A DNA stretch of 64,000 nt, taken from positions 186,001 through 250,000 of the forward strand of contig CAZFEL010000001.1 of assembly GCA_964517675.1 (NCBI GenBank), given 5' to 3'. The translations under genes and the position numbers were made by a program. The notes under the pieces were generated by a model. The model saw only the letters and a list, made by a program, of their open reading frames with translations, was not told where the DNA came from and searched no databases. How positions within the stretch are numbered: the first letter of the stretch is position 1; each line of letters begins with the position of its first letter. This stretch comes from Asbonarchaeum sp964517675. GTDB taxonomy: Archaea > Nanohalarchaeota > Nanosalinia > Nanosalinales > Nanoanaerosalinaceae. This document shows positions 15,993 to 25,236 of the stretch, one piece after another.

Positions 15993-17593
15993 CGGAGGAG
16001 CAGTAGTCCGAGAAAGACACCGAAGCCGAGCTCAACGGCGGCGACGGCCTGCAGGATGACCTCGTTGGTCAGCCCGAGCAGTGCGGTCCCGGAGACGATC
16101 AGGGCCGCCGCGATGATGGCTCCGACGATCTTTTTAGCCCCGAGTTCCAGTGTGGCGGTGGTATCGCTGGGCTGTCCTGTACCCTTGATGGCTTCGAGCA
16201 GCTCTGCTAACTCACTGGGGGCGTCTTCGATGAGCTCGCGGTTCTCGAGGAGGCTTATCATGAAGTTCCGCGCGACGTCCTGTGGTCTGTTCTGCTGGAT
16301 GACGATGCGCTGGACCATCGACCGGAGCTGTTCCTGCGGCTGGAAGCCGGGATGGATCGTGAGACCGACCCCTTCGACCTGGACGAAGCCTTTGCCGGCG
16401 GCGACGAACTGGGTGGGGAGGATGATGCCGTTCCGGGCTGCCGCCTGGACGATCCTGAGGAATTCGCCGGCGAACGACATCTCAGATATCGCGGCTCCTT
16501 CTGCTTCGAGGAGGATCTCCTCGACCTCCCGCTCGAATGCCTCGGGATCTGCCCTGTCCTCGACGTCCGCTATCTTTGTCAGGGAGTCAACGACACCGCT
16601 GGCGTCCATGTCTGCAGCATTGAGCAGAGTGAGTGCGAGGTAGCGCCGCTTGCGGGGGCTGATCCTGCCGACGATCCCGAAGTCGACGTAGGCGATCTGT
16701 GACTGTGAATCGACGAAGACGTTTGCGGGATGCGGGTCGGCATGGAAGAACCCGTCACGTAGCACCATCTTCATGATGGCATCGATGCCGTGCTCTGCGA
16801 CGGCCTGGACGTCGATGTCGCGCCGCCGGAGCTCGTCCGTATCATCGATCTTGACGCCCTCGATGTACTCGGCGGTGAGGACGTCCTTCGAGCTGAATTC
16901 GGTGTGGATGTAGGGTATGCGTATGCCGTCGTCGTCCTCCAGGTTCGACCGGAGACGCTGTGCGTTCCGTGCTTCCTTCCTGAGATCGAGCTCGTTGCGT
17001 GTCCATGCCTCGAACTGGTGGAAGATCTCGGTGATGTGTCGTTTCTGGAGATAGCCGCTGAGGCCTTCTGCCTGGCTGATCAGTCGCTCCATGATGCGGA
17101 GGTCGGTCCTGACCTGCTTGCGGACCCCGGGTTTCATGACCTTGACGGCGACCTGCTCGCCACTGTGGAGTTCGGCGCGGTGGACCTGGGCGATCGAGGC
17201 AGAGGCCAGGGGATCGTCCTCGAAGTACCGGAACAGCTCATCGACGGGCTTGTCGAGGCTCTGTTCGATGATGGATCTGATCTCGTCGCTGTCGATCTCC
17301 TCGACGCTGTCCTCGAGTTTCTCGAGCTCGTCGATGTATTCGTCCGGGAGGATATCGGGCCGCTGTGCCAGTGCCTGCCCGAGCTTGATGAACGTCGGGC
17401 CGAGGTCTTCGAGTGCCTCCCGCAGCCGGACAGGGGAGGGCTGTCTATCCCTGTACTTCCCGAGACGGCTGGAGAACGGGAGTTTCTGGTCGAGTTCGGC
17501 GCGTTCGAGGAGCTCGGAGAACCCTGCGTCCAGGAGGATCCTGAGGATCTCACGCAGTCTGGTGATGTTCTCGATCTCCTCGTGGATGACCAT
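15989..17593 (-). CDS. UbiB/ABC1/ADCK-family atypical kinase
   Basis: A 534-residue protein with all UbiB marks: the KxGQ motif in TFIKLGQALAQRPDILP, the Ala-rich nucleotide loop SASIAQVHRAEL, VAVKVMKPGV, HADPHPANVFV and the metal-binding VDFG. Two hydrophobic segments close the protein (about 485-505 and 512-532), anchoring it in the membrane. In bacteria and mitochondria the family supports quinone synthesis as an ATPase; its role in archaea is unclear. It starts four bases after the cpgS stop, so the two form an operon. Confidence 0.9.
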   Translation of the reverse strand: MVIHEEIENITRLREILRILLDAGFSELLERAELDQKLPFSSRLGKYRDRQPSPVRLREALEDLGPTFIKLGQALAQRPDILPDEYIDELEKLEDSVEEIDSDEIRSIIEQSLDKPVDELFRYFEDDPLASASIAQVHRAELHSGEQVAVKVMKPGVRKQVRTDLRIMERLISQAEGLSGYLQKRHITEIFHQFEAWTRNELDLRKEARNAQRLRSNLEDDDGIRIPYIHTEFSSKDVLTAEYIEGVKIDDTDELRRRDIDVQAVAEHGIDAIMKMVLRDGFFHADPHPANVFVDSQSQIAYVDFGIVGRISPRKRRYLALTLLNAADMDASGVVDSLTKIADVEDRADPEAFEREVEEILLEAEGAAISEMSFAGEFLRIVQAAARNGIILPTQFVAAGKGFVQVEGVGLTIHPGFQPQEQLRSMVQRIVIQQNRPQDVARNFMISLLENRELIEDAPSELAELLEAIKGTGQPSDTTATLELGAKKIVGAIIAAALIVSGTALLGLTNEVILQAVAAVELGFGVFLGLLLLR

Positions 17594-17597
17594 GGTC

Positions 17598-18932
17598 TTA
17601 CTCGAGCCTGTCGCTGTGCTCGTTGAGCGCGTCTTTTATCGTCATGTTCTTCTCTTGGAGGTCGTATCTGACCCTGGCGACGGGTTTGTCGACATCGAGG
17701 ACGTGACGGAGGTCGGCCGGGGTTCCGAGAATGACTGCATCGCAGTCGACGTTGTTGATGGTCTCCTCAAGCTCGCGGATCTGCTCGTCACCGTAGCCCA
17801 TCGCCGGGACGACGTTGCCGAGATGCGGGTACTTGTGGTAGGTATCCGCGATCGAACCGACGGCGCTGTCGCGCGGGTCGACTATATCGGCGTCGTAGTT
17901 ATGTGCCGCGACCGTGCCGGCGCCGTACGAGGTACCGCCATGGGTCAGCGTGGGACCGTCCTCAACGACGAGAACCCGCTTGTCTTTGATCGTCTCCGGC
18001 TCATCGACGCTGACGATAGAGTCTGCGTGGATGATCTTTGCGTCAGGGTTGTAGTCCCTGACATTTTTCTCGACGATCTCGATGCTTTTCTCGGAGGCGG
18101 TGTTTTCCTTGTTGATGATGACATAATCTGCCGTCCGGAGGTTCGACTCCCCGGGATGGTACTCGATCTCGTGGCCGGGCCGGTGGGGGTCCGCGAGGAC
18201 GAAGTGGATGTCGGGCTCGAAGAATGGGAGCTCGTTGTTGCCCCCGTCCCAGAGGATGACATCTGCCTCTTTTTCGGCCTTCGAGAGGACCTTCTTGTAG
18301 TCGACACCGGCATAGACTGTGTGGCCCGCCTCGATGTGCTGTTCGTACTCCTCACGTTCCTCGATGGTGGCATCGTGTTCGTCGAGATCGTCGAGGCTCT
18401 CGAACCGCATGACCTCCTGTTCCCTGAGGTCGCCGTAGGGCATGGGTTCTCTGACGATGACGACATCGTGTCCCATCTCCTTGAGATGGCCTGCGGTCTT
18501 CCGTGCTGTCTGGCTCTTGCCGCAGCCGGTCCTGACGGCGTCGATCGCGACGACAGGGACGTCTGCCTCCAGCATGACGGTGTCGCCGCCGATGAGCATG
18601 TAGTCTGGCCCGGCGGCGATGACCTCGGAGGCCTTGTGCATGACGTGTTCGTGGGAGACATCTGAGTAGCTGAACGCGACCCGGTCGATGTCGTTTTCCT
18701 CGATGATATCGGTGAGATTGTCCTCCGGCAGGATGGGTATGCCGTCGGGATAGCCCTCGCCGGCGAGCTCGGAAGGGTAGGCCCGCGTTCCGCCGTCGTC
18801 GGTCTCTCCGAGGTTCTGGCCGCCGGTCATGGTGAACGCGACGACGTTGTAGTCATCGTTGTCTCTGAAGTATGTGTTGAAGTCGTGGAAGTCTCGTCCT
18901 GCTGCTCCCATGATGACGATGTTCTCGGTCAT
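17598..18932 (-). CDS. cpgS: cyclic 2,3-diphosphoglycerate synthetase-like P-loop protein
   Basis: A 444-residue protein starting TENIVIMGAAGRDFHDFN. A central P-loop with the unusual sequence DAVRTGCGKSQTARK matches the cDPG synthetase family, as do DGGNNELPFF and the late EDGPTLTHGGTSYGAG. The founding enzyme of Methanothermus makes cyclic 2,3-diphosphoglycerate, a compatible solute, but homologues are widespread and some are annotated only as GTPases. So the family is firm and the product less so. ATG 18932 is chosen with a TATA box around 18967-18975. It is followed after four bases by ubiB. Confidence 0.78.
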   Translation of the reverse strand: MTENIVIMGAAGRDFHDFNTYFRDNDDYNVVAFTMTGGQNLGETDDGGTRAYPSELAGEGYPDGIPILPEDNLTDIIEENDIDRVAFSYSDVSHEHVMHKASEVIAAGPDYMLIGGDTVMLEADVPVVAIDAVRTGCGKSQTARKTAGHLKEMGHDVVIVREPMPYGDLREQEVMRFESLDDLDEHDATIEEREEYEQHIEAGHTVYAGVDYKKVLSKAEKEADVILWDGGNNELPFFEPDIHFVLADPHRPGHEIEYHPGESNLRTADYVIINKENTASEKSIEIVEKNVRDYNPDAKIIHADSIVSVDEPETIKDKRVLVVEDGPTLTHGGTSYGAGTVAAHNYDADIVDPRDSAVGSIADTYHKYPHLGNVVPAMGYGDEQIRELEETINNVDCDAVILGTPADLRHVLDVDKPVARVRYDLQEKNMTIKDALNEHSDRLE

Positions 18933-19031
18933 TGCTGCCACCGGGGCCCTGATGCGTCTGGCCGCCATTAATAGGTTTCCCGGGGACCTGGGACCAGACA
19001 TAAAAGCCGCGACGGCCAATTGTGCGCTGTC

Positions 19032-19862
19032 ATGAAGGTCGAGGATGCCCGCGGCGGGGTCGAGGAGTACGAGGATGCGAAGATCCGCGAGGCTGCTGTC
19101 CGGGCAGGGTTCAGCGAGGGACAGGCCCACCATATCGAGGAGCGGGTTCGGGAGCGTGCCTGGGACGGTATAACGACGAAGAAGCTCCATTCGATCGTCT
19201 ACGAGGAGATGAAAAAGATCGATGAACCCTCAGCGATCAGGTACCGGCTTCGGGACGCTATCGCGGCACTGAATCCGGAGTTCCACGAGTTCGAGAAGTA
19301 CATCGCCCGGGTCCTGGAGATGGCGGGCATCGAGACGTCGTGGTCGCCCCGGCCGAAGCCACAGGGGGCCTGCATCGATCACGAGATCGATGTGGTCGCT
19401 GAGGTGAACGGGACGACCTACATCGTGGAATGCAAGCACCATTACCACCATCACCGGTACACGGGACTGGACGTGCCGATGCGCCAGTGGGCCCGGCTCC
19501 AGGATCTCCACGCGGGCCATGAACAGGACGTCCAACATGCACTGGATGTCGATGAGGCCTGGGTGGTCGTGAACACGAAGCTGTCCCGGCACGCGAAAGC
19601 ATACGCGGAATGCAAGGACGTCCGGATGACGGCCTGGAAGTACCCTGAGGAGGAGAGCCTGGATGCGGTTGTGGAGCGCCACCAGGCATATCCTGTGACG
19701 ATCCTGGATCTGCCTTCCCACGTCCGGAAGGAGCTGTCGAAGCGGAATATCCTGACGATCCAGGGCCTGCTCGATCTGGATGAGGAACGGGAGCGCGATC
19801 TCGGGCTCGAGGGGAAGGTCATCGATGACATCCAGCGACAGGCACGTCGTCTCCTCCACTAG
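19032..19862 (+). CDS. ATP-cone domain fused to a PD-(D/E)xK (Mrr-like) nuclease
   Basis: Residues 1-85 form an ATP-cone: KVEDARGGVEEYEDAKIREAA and TTKKLHSIVYEEM are typical of that regulatory domain in ribonucleotide reductase and NrdR. Residues about 90-190 are a restriction-endonuclease fold with EIDVVAEVNGTTYIVECKHH, giving the D...ExK catalytic set. A C-terminal segment with ILTIQGLLDLDEE resembles a small helix-hairpin-helix. It is a stand-alone archaeal family with no methylase nearby, so nucleotide-gated DNA processing is more likely than restriction. ATG 19032 is 29 bases after a TATA box (18999-19006). Confidence 0.8.
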   Translation: MKVEDARGGVEEYEDAKIREAAVRAGFSEGQAHHIEERVRERAWDGITTKKLHSIVYEEMKKIDEPSAIRYRLRDAIAALNPEFHEFEKYIARVLEMAGIETSWSPRPKPQGACIDHEIDVVAEVNGTTYIVECKHHYHHHRYTGLDVPMRQWARLQDLHAGHEQDVQHALDVDEAWVVVNTKLSRHAKAYAECKDVRMTAWKYPEEESLDAVVERHQAYPVTILDLPSHVRKELSKRNILTIQGLLDLDEERERDLGLEGKVIDDIQRQARRLLH

Positions 19863-22663
19863 CGCTTGAGCTTGAATCCCTTGATCAGGTCGCCGCCGCC
19901 CTGGACGACCTCCGCACGTTCCTCTATGTCTGCCTTGATGTCATGATCTGATTCCTCGCCCCGGGCTGCGATGACGGCGTTCTCACCTGTGAGGATGACT
20001 GCTGTATCCTTCGCTTCCCTGGTGACGTGCTGGGCGATGCTGATCAGTGTCCCGACGTCCTCGATCTGGATGTCCTTCCTGATGACGGTGTCTTTGCTCG
20101 CGAGGAGCTCGTCCTTGATGCTTTCCTCGATCTCGTCCTCGAGGCGCTCGATATCCTTCTGTTGCTGTTTCCACTGGTCGAACAGCTCGTTGGGATCGCG
20201 GGGTCGCTCGTCGTACTCGTGCTCGATCGATTCCTCGACCTTGCCTTCGAGGTCCCAGACCTCCTGGCGCTGGTCCGCCCACTCGTCGACGAACCGCTGG
20301 ACGACGCCCTGTAGGTCCGTGACGTTGACATCGAAGATGTCCGCGATCGCGTCCAGGCCGCGGTCGGTATCGATCCAGGTCTCGAGGTCCTCGCGGACCT
20401 GCTCGCGGAACCGGCGGTACTTCCTGGCGGCCTCGCCTGCCTTGAACTCGAGCCGGATGATGCCGTCCTGGACCTTGGTGGTCCCGGTGATGATGATCTC
20501 CTCGATCTCGTCGGTCGAGGCGACATGGGTCCCGCCACAGGCCTCGACGTCGATGTCGTCTCCGACGCGGACGATACGGAGCTCGTTGCCTGGCGGGACG
20601 CCTCCCTGGTAGATGCGGAAGCCGTACTGCTGTTCGGCGTCGGATTTCTTCATCACGTCCTTGTGGACGGGGACGCCCTTGTCCACGAGCTCGTTGGCCT
20701 TCTCCTGGATGGCCTGGCGCTCGTCTGCGGTCAGCTGTGCGTAATGGGTTATGTCGAGCCGACCCTTCTCTTCGGTCTTTTTGGCCCCTGCCTGCCAGAC
20801 ATGGTTGCCCAGCACCGACTTCGCCGCCCCGTTGACGAGGTGGGTGGCTGAGTGGTGCTGCATGAGCTGCTGTCGTCGCTCCCAGTCGATCTCGCCGCGT
20901 ATTGTCTCGCCCGCTTCGATGTCTCGCCCATCCAGTTCGTGGAGGATGACCCCGTCCTGTTTGATGACGTCGGTCACCTGGTGCCCGCCCAGCTGGCCGG
21001 TGTCGTGGAGCTGTCCGCCGCTGGTCGGGTAAAAGCAGGTCTGATCGAGGACGGCATAGAGTGTGCCGTCTTGATGGAGGACCTCGAGGACCCTGGCCTC
21101 GAAGTCGGTCCGGGTCTCGTCCTCGCGGAACAGGAACCTGGTCTCCGGGAGGTCGCCGAGGTCGAAGGTCTCGTCTTTCTCGGTGGCGTGTTCCTGCTGT
21201 GTGTCGTGGCGCTGGGCGACCTGGCCGTAGAAGTCCTCCGGCGGCTCGATGTCAAACCCGAGCCGCTGGAGCAGCTCGGGGGAGATGCCGTGGGAGTCGT
21301 ACAGCTCGATCATCCTGTCCGTATCGATATCGTCTTCCTCGAGGCCCTGGACGATGCGGTCGGCCTCCTCGCGCATCGCGAGGTACTTCTCCTGTTCGGT
21401 CCTGATGATACGCTGGGCCTGTTCGAGGTTCTCCTCCAGTTCGGGGTAGACCTCGCTCATCTCCTCGCTGTGCCAGGCCATGACCTCCGCGAGGTCGATA
21501 TCCCAACCGTACCTGTCGATGAAATCGAGGGCGCGACGGGCGATGACCCTGAGGGAGTGTTTCTCCCCGGTGTTCGAGGGTAACATGCCGTCGACGAACG
21601 CGATCAGCAGGGTCCTGGTGTGATCGGCGATGGAGTAAAGGGCTGCCGCGGGCTCGATCTCGTCCTTGAGCCGCTCTTTCTCGATACCAATCTCGTCGGC
21701 GATCTCCTGCCACGTCGCCTCGATGTCCTCGACCTCGTCCATGTTGAGCAGGCCCGAATGCGGGAGGAACTTCCGCCAGATATCCTGATCCGGTTCGACG
21801 CCTGTCTCCTCGTAGAGCTTCTCAATGACAGTCTCCATGTTGGCCTCGTAGCTCGTCTCGCTCCCGTGGGTGATCCAGACGATCCGCTCGTGACCCATCC
21901 CCATGTCGAGGACCTTGGTGCTTGCGAGCTCGCTGTACCCGTCCTCGGTCCCTGGATCGACCTCGTAGAGCATGTAGACCTGGTTGAACAGCTCGAGCCC
22001 GTCGACGAAAAACTCCATGCAGGCCCCGAGATTACCTCCCCCTCCCCAGGAGTCCTCGTGGAGGATGATCTTTTTGGATGGGATCCCCATGCCATCGCGT
22101 ATCCATGCGAGCATGTCCTCGAAGTACCTGTCTTGCTCGTAGGTATCCGGCGCTGTGAACGCGTGCTGCCCGGTCATGATGAAGCCGGTGTAATGGCGGC
22201 CGGTGATGCCGACGTTGTCGATGTCGTTGAACCGCGCGCAGAACTGCGGGACGACGAGCGGGTTTGCCGGTGGGTCGACCTCCCCGGAGACGACGTAGGG
22301 CTGGAAGTCATAGATCGAGGCGCGGACGAACTCGGTGTCATCGCGCCACCGCGCGGCGACGGGGTACCTGCTTATCGGCTCGTAGCCCCGCTTGCTCATG
22401 AACGCCGCGAACTCCGTCCAGGCGGAGGTGAAATCGAAGGTCTTCTCGGTTGGTGGGTCATTGATGAAGGTATACCCGTCCGCACAGGCGGGCTCGCCGC
22501 AGACCTGCCTGTTGGGGTCCTGTGCCCAGAAGTGCTTGCCGCAGTTGCTGCATTCACCGCGCTCGAAGCCGTGCTCTTTGATCTTCTCGACGGCGAAGAA
22601 CTGCTCGGGGTTGTCTGCGGCGATGTCCTCGATCCGCTGCTTGAGGTCCTCGAGGGAGGGCAT
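19859..22663 (-). CDS. alaS: alanyl-tRNA synthetase, archaeal type
   Basis: The 934-residue protein has an archaeal AlaRS N-terminal Cys cluster (CSNCGKHFWAQD...CGEPAC) before the class II core (FTSAWTEFAAFM, RYPVAARWRDDTEFVRASI, EDSWGGGGNLGACMEF). The editing domain follows with HHSATHLVNGAA and the zinc-binding CGGTHV, then a C-terminal coiled coil and C-Ala domain. It charges and proofreads tRNA-Ala. Start ATG 22663 is used; a longer in-frame extension to 22699 reads across the TATA box (22684-22692). Its stop interlocks with that of the ATP-cone nuclease. Confidence 0.95.
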   Translation of the reverse strand: MPSLEDLKQRIEDIAADNPEQFFAVEKIKEHGFERGECSNCGKHFWAQDPNRQVCGEPACADGYTFINDPPTEKTFDFTSAWTEFAAFMSKRGYEPISRYPVAARWRDDTEFVRASIYDFQPYVVSGEVDPPANPLVVPQFCARFNDIDNVGITGRHYTGFIMTGQHAFTAPDTYEQDRYFEDMLAWIRDGMGIPSKKIILHEDSWGGGGNLGACMEFFVDGLELFNQVYMLYEVDPGTEDGYSELASTKVLDMGMGHERIVWITHGSETSYEANMETVIEKLYEETGVEPDQDIWRKFLPHSGLLNMDEVEDIEATWQEIADEIGIEKERLKDEIEPAAALYSIADHTRTLLIAFVDGMLPSNTGEKHSLRVIARRALDFIDRYGWDIDLAEVMAWHSEEMSEVYPELEENLEQAQRIIRTEQEKYLAMREEADRIVQGLEEDDIDTDRMIELYDSHGISPELLQRLGFDIEPPEDFYGQVAQRHDTQQEHATEKDETFDLGDLPETRFLFREDETRTDFEARVLEVLHQDGTLYAVLDQTCFYPTSGGQLHDTGQLGGHQVTDVIKQDGVILHELDGRDIEAGETIRGEIDWERRQQLMQHHSATHLVNGAAKSVLGNHVWQAGAKKTEEKGRLDITHYAQLTADERQAIQEKANELVDKGVPVHKDVMKKSDAEQQYGFRIYQGGVPPGNELRIVRVGDDIDVEACGGTHVASTDEIEEIIITGTTKVQDGIIRLEFKAGEAARKYRRFREQVREDLETWIDTDRGLDAIADIFDVNVTDLQGVVQRFVDEWADQRQEVWDLEGKVEESIEHEYDERPRDPNELFDQWKQQQKDIERLEDEIEESIKDELLASKDTVIRKDIQIEDVGTLISIAQHVTREAKDTAVILTGENAVIAARGEESDHDIKADIEERAEVVQGGGDLIKGFKLKR

Positions 22664-22711
22664 GGTGGCGGTTGTGGCTGGAAGGTTTAAGTGTCTCACG
22701 GGCCAGGGCTG

Positions 22712-23854
22712 TCAGTCCTCGTCCCGCTGGTCCTCATCGTACCCGTCGCCCTCGTCGTCGAAAAGCGGTGTCAGGCCACGGTCGAGGGCCCGATGGTCGT
22801 ACTCTGGTTCCTCGAGGTCGTCCATCTCATCGAGGGGGCCGTCCTGGACGTCCTCGAGTGGGACCTTACCCTGGTACAGGTCATCGAGGCTGCCGCCGTT
22901 CTCGATGTATTCTTTCACCTTCCTGTAGCCCTGGAGGTAGATGTGGTCTTTCGCGAAGCCGCCGGACCGGTAGCCGCGGGCGGTGTACTTGAAGGCGTCG
23001 TCCTCGTCGATGTCGTAGTCCTCGTTGAGCATCTGGAATGTCTCGCGGAAGCTTCTACCGTCCATGACGTTGTGGGTGACTAGGACCCGGGATGCGTACT
23101 TCCTGAGGGTGCTTTGGTCCTGGAAGCCGGTCTGTTCTTCGAGGAAGATGGCGAGGCCCTCGTCGGTGTCCTGGTATCCCGAGACACCGATGCCGAAGAT
23201 GCCGTGGTCTTGCTGGTAGCCGTTGGCGGACCGGGCAGCATGGAGGAGCTCGTGGATCGCGAGCCTGATGGGTTCGGTCTCGCCGTACTCCCGGTCGTCC
23301 GGGACCTTGATGGTCTTCTCGGATGCCTTGACGGAGACGGTGGTCTTGTCGGTGTACTCTGTCTCCCAGTCGTCCATCCCCATGGTCTCGAGGGCGACGT
23401 CGAAGACCTTCCTGGCCTCTTCCGGGCTGACGGGGGTCTGTTCTTCCTCCTCGACGGGTTCAGTCTCCTCGAGGATCTGTTCGGCGTACTCCACGAGGTC
23501 ATCGCTCGGTTCGCCGTAGATGGCCTTCGTGGCCTCCCGGACGGTCGTTTCGTCCCCGCGGTTCCTGAGGATGGTGTTCTTGCGGTCCAGTTCCTCGATG
23601 GTCTTCCGGTACAGCTGGCCGACGGGTGAGTCGGGTATATCGATCGAGCAGAGCCGCTGTTCGAGTTCCTCGTGATCATAGCCGACCGGGTCGTAGTCGA
23701 ATTCGGGCTCGTCGATCTCCCCGCTGAGGAACCGTTCTTTCTCCTGCTGGAAGCTCTCAGTGGTAGGGGAGACGTTGGAGAAGATGTCGATGATGCCGCT
23801 GGTCTGTCGTATGAGCCTGTCGAGTTCCTCCCATGGGCCTGTGTCTTCGGCCAT
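22712..23854 (-). CDS. DUF1704/MATCAP-type metallopeptidase-like protein
   Basis: A 380-residue acidic protein whose core holds AIHELLHAARSANGYQQ (a zinc-type HExxH) followed about 30 residues later by TDEGLAIFLEEQTG. That spacing and the 'EGLA' motif match the DUF1704 / 'QEGLA' family, whose animal members (MATCAP/TMCP) are tubulin tyrosine carboxypeptidases. The prokaryotic role is not known to me. The N-terminal 150 residues are charged and poorly defined, and the C-terminus is Asp/Glu-rich. ATG 23854 has a TATA-like box near 23882 (minus strand). ftsZ is about 6 kb away, so any link to tubulin-like proteins is speculation. Confidence 0.72.
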   Translation of the reverse strand: MAEDTGPWEELDRLIRQTSGIIDIFSNVSPTTESFQQEKERFLSGEIDEPEFDYDPVGYDHEELEQRLCSIDIPDSPVGQLYRKTIEELDRKNTILRNRGDETTVREATKAIYGEPSDDLVEYAEQILEETEPVEEEEQTPVSPEEARKVFDVALETMGMDDWETEYTDKTTVSVKASEKTIKVPDDREYGETEPIRLAIHELLHAARSANGYQQDHGIFGIGVSGYQDTDEGLAIFLEEQTGFQDQSTLRKYASRVLVTHNVMDGRSFRETFQMLNEDYDIDEDDAFKYTARGYRSGGFAKDHIYLQGYRKVKEYIENGGSLDDLYQGKVPLEDVQDGPLDEMDDLEEPEYDHRALDRGLTPLFDDEGDGYDEDQRDED

Positions 23855-23896
23855 GGCTGTCTATAGGTGGTACCGGGACATAAAGGTGGTTGATGA

Positions 23897-23939
23897 TGAG
23901 AAAAAGGGGAAGAAAGACGACCTGTTCTGTTAGAACAGG
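23897..23939 (-). terminator. terminator of the ribosomal stalk operon
   Basis: Arms CCTGTTCT (23921-23928) and AGAACAGG (23932-23939) pair perfectly around a 3-base loop that includes the rpl12 stop. On the minus strand they are followed by a pyrimidine run with T-tracts (complement of 23900-23917). This is a strong candidate 3' end for the secE to rpl12 operon. Confidence 0.6.
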
Positions 23940-24253
23940 CCGCCGAGACCTTCTTCGGGGTCCTCTGTGTCCTCGTCACCGTCCTCGTCTGCGGCGTCGT
24001 CTTCGTCTGCCGCTTCGTCGGCTGCCTCGTCGGCGCCGCCGTCGTCTGAGGAGGGTGCTGGAGCTGCTGCTCCACCTGCGACTGCAGTGTTCATCGCTTC
24101 CTCGATGTCGACTCCATCGAGTGCTGCGACGAGTGACTTGACGCGTGCGGAGTCGACGTCGACTCCGGCTGCCTCAAGCACGTTGCTGACGTTTTCCTCG
24201 TTGACGTCCTGGCCTGCTGCGTGGAGCAGAAGTGCTGTGTGTACGTATTCCAT
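23930..24253 (-). CDS. rpl12: 50S ribosomal protein L12 (P1)
   Basis: The 107-residue archaeal P1/L12 stalk protein. It starts MEYVHTALLLHAAGQDVNEENV, has an Ala/Pro hinge (GGAAAPAPSS), a very acidic tail and the conserved ending GLGGLF that recruits translation GTPases. An ideal ribosome site GGAGGTGA precedes ATG 24253. It is last in the operon secE-spt5-L11-L1-L10-L12, directly followed by a hairpin and T-rich terminator. Confidence 0.96.
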   Translation of the reverse strand: MEYVHTALLLHAAGQDVNEENVSNVLEAAGVDVDSARVKSLVAALDGVDIEEAMNTAVAGGAAAPAPSSDDGGADEAADEAADEDDAADEDGDEDTEDPEEGLGGLF

Positions 24254-24281
24254 TGATTTTCACCTCCTGTTGATGCATGCG

Positions 24282-25235
24282 TTACTCCGCGGACGTGTCG
24301 TCCGTGGAGTCGTCTTCGTCGTTGTTTGTGTCCTCGTCTGTGCCTTCATCGTCACCGTCGGCCTCACCTTCGTCTTCCTCGGGATCGACGTCTTTGAGGT
24401 CAAGCTGGGACTCGAGGGACTGTGCCTCGCCGGTGGCCTTCTGGAGGATGTCCTCGATGACGTCTTTCTCCTCCAGGGCTGCGTTGACGGCGAGGTTGCG
24501 TGCCTTGCGGAACTCGTCGATGACGATGGGTTCTGCGGTCTGGGCGGTGAGGTAGCCGGCGTTGACCGCCAAGTTGTGTGCCTGGCTGGCTGCGCCCTCA
24601 ATGTCCTGCTGGTAGCTTTCCTCGTCGATGTCGAGGACGTCCTTGTCCATGATCTCGCCTTTCTCGTGGATGAGCTTGAGGTCGAGTCCGACCTCGAGGG
24701 GTTCCATACCGAGCTGGTTGAGGATGTCGGCTGTCTCGTCGTCGATGACCTCGCCCTCCTCGACGGCGACGGCTTCCTGCATGACCTTGATGGAGCCGTC
24801 CTCGACGGAGGCCTGTGCACCGAGCTGGTTGAGCTTGCCGATCATCGGTCCAGGACCGATGCCGGTGTCGCCCTCTTCGATGACGACGTTGTTGGGTGCG
24901 ATCTCTCCACCGGATGCCGCTGCCGCTGTCTTGCTGTCCTTGATGATCTTGTACAGCTTGAACGGGTTCTCCTCGGAGAAGATGAACGCCGGCTGGATGG
25001 CCTTGTTGTCCTTCAGGTCCCCGATGCTGTCCTTGTCGGATGCCTCGAGTGCGAGGTACATCAGGGTCTTTCGTGCCATCCTGATGTCGGCGTAGTCCTT
25101 CATGTCCTTGCGGATCTGCTGGAGCTGTTTGGCCGGAAGGGAGTGCATGTCCAGGATACCGACGACCTGGCTGTCGTTGATCTGTTCGGTGAGGTCCTGG
25201 ACGATTGCTTCCTTGTCTTCGCGTGATAGCTTCAT
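24282..25235 (-). CDS. rpl10: 50S ribosomal protein L10 (P0)
   Basis: The 317-residue stalk base protein P0. The N-terminal RNA-binding domain has VGILDMHSLPAKQLQQIRKDMK and RMARKTLMYLAL. The archaeal insert has PFKLYKIIKDSK and NNVVIEEGDTGIGPGPMIG. Helical spine segments that hold L12 dimers follow, and the tail is extremely acidic (Asp/Glu/Thr). It starts one base after the L1 stop, with GGTGA upstream. Unlike most P0 proteins the end reads DDTSAE rather than a GLGGLF-like tail, so only L12 supplies that contact here. Confidence 0.95.
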   Translation of the reverse strand: MKLSREDKEAIVQDLTEQINDSQVVGILDMHSLPAKQLQQIRKDMKDYADIRMARKTLMYLALEASDKDSIGDLKDNKAIQPAFIFSEENPFKLYKIIKDSKTAAAASGGEIAPNNVVIEEGDTGIGPGPMIGKLNQLGAQASVEDGSIKVMQEAVAVEEGEVIDDETADILNQLGMEPLEVGLDLKLIHEKGEIMDKDVLDIDEESYQQDIEGAASQAHNLAVNAGYLTAQTAEPIVIDEFRKARNLAVNAALEEKDVIEDILQKATGEAQSLESQLDLKDVDPEEDEGEADGDDEGTDEDTNNDEDDSTDDTSAE

Positions 25236-25236
25236 C

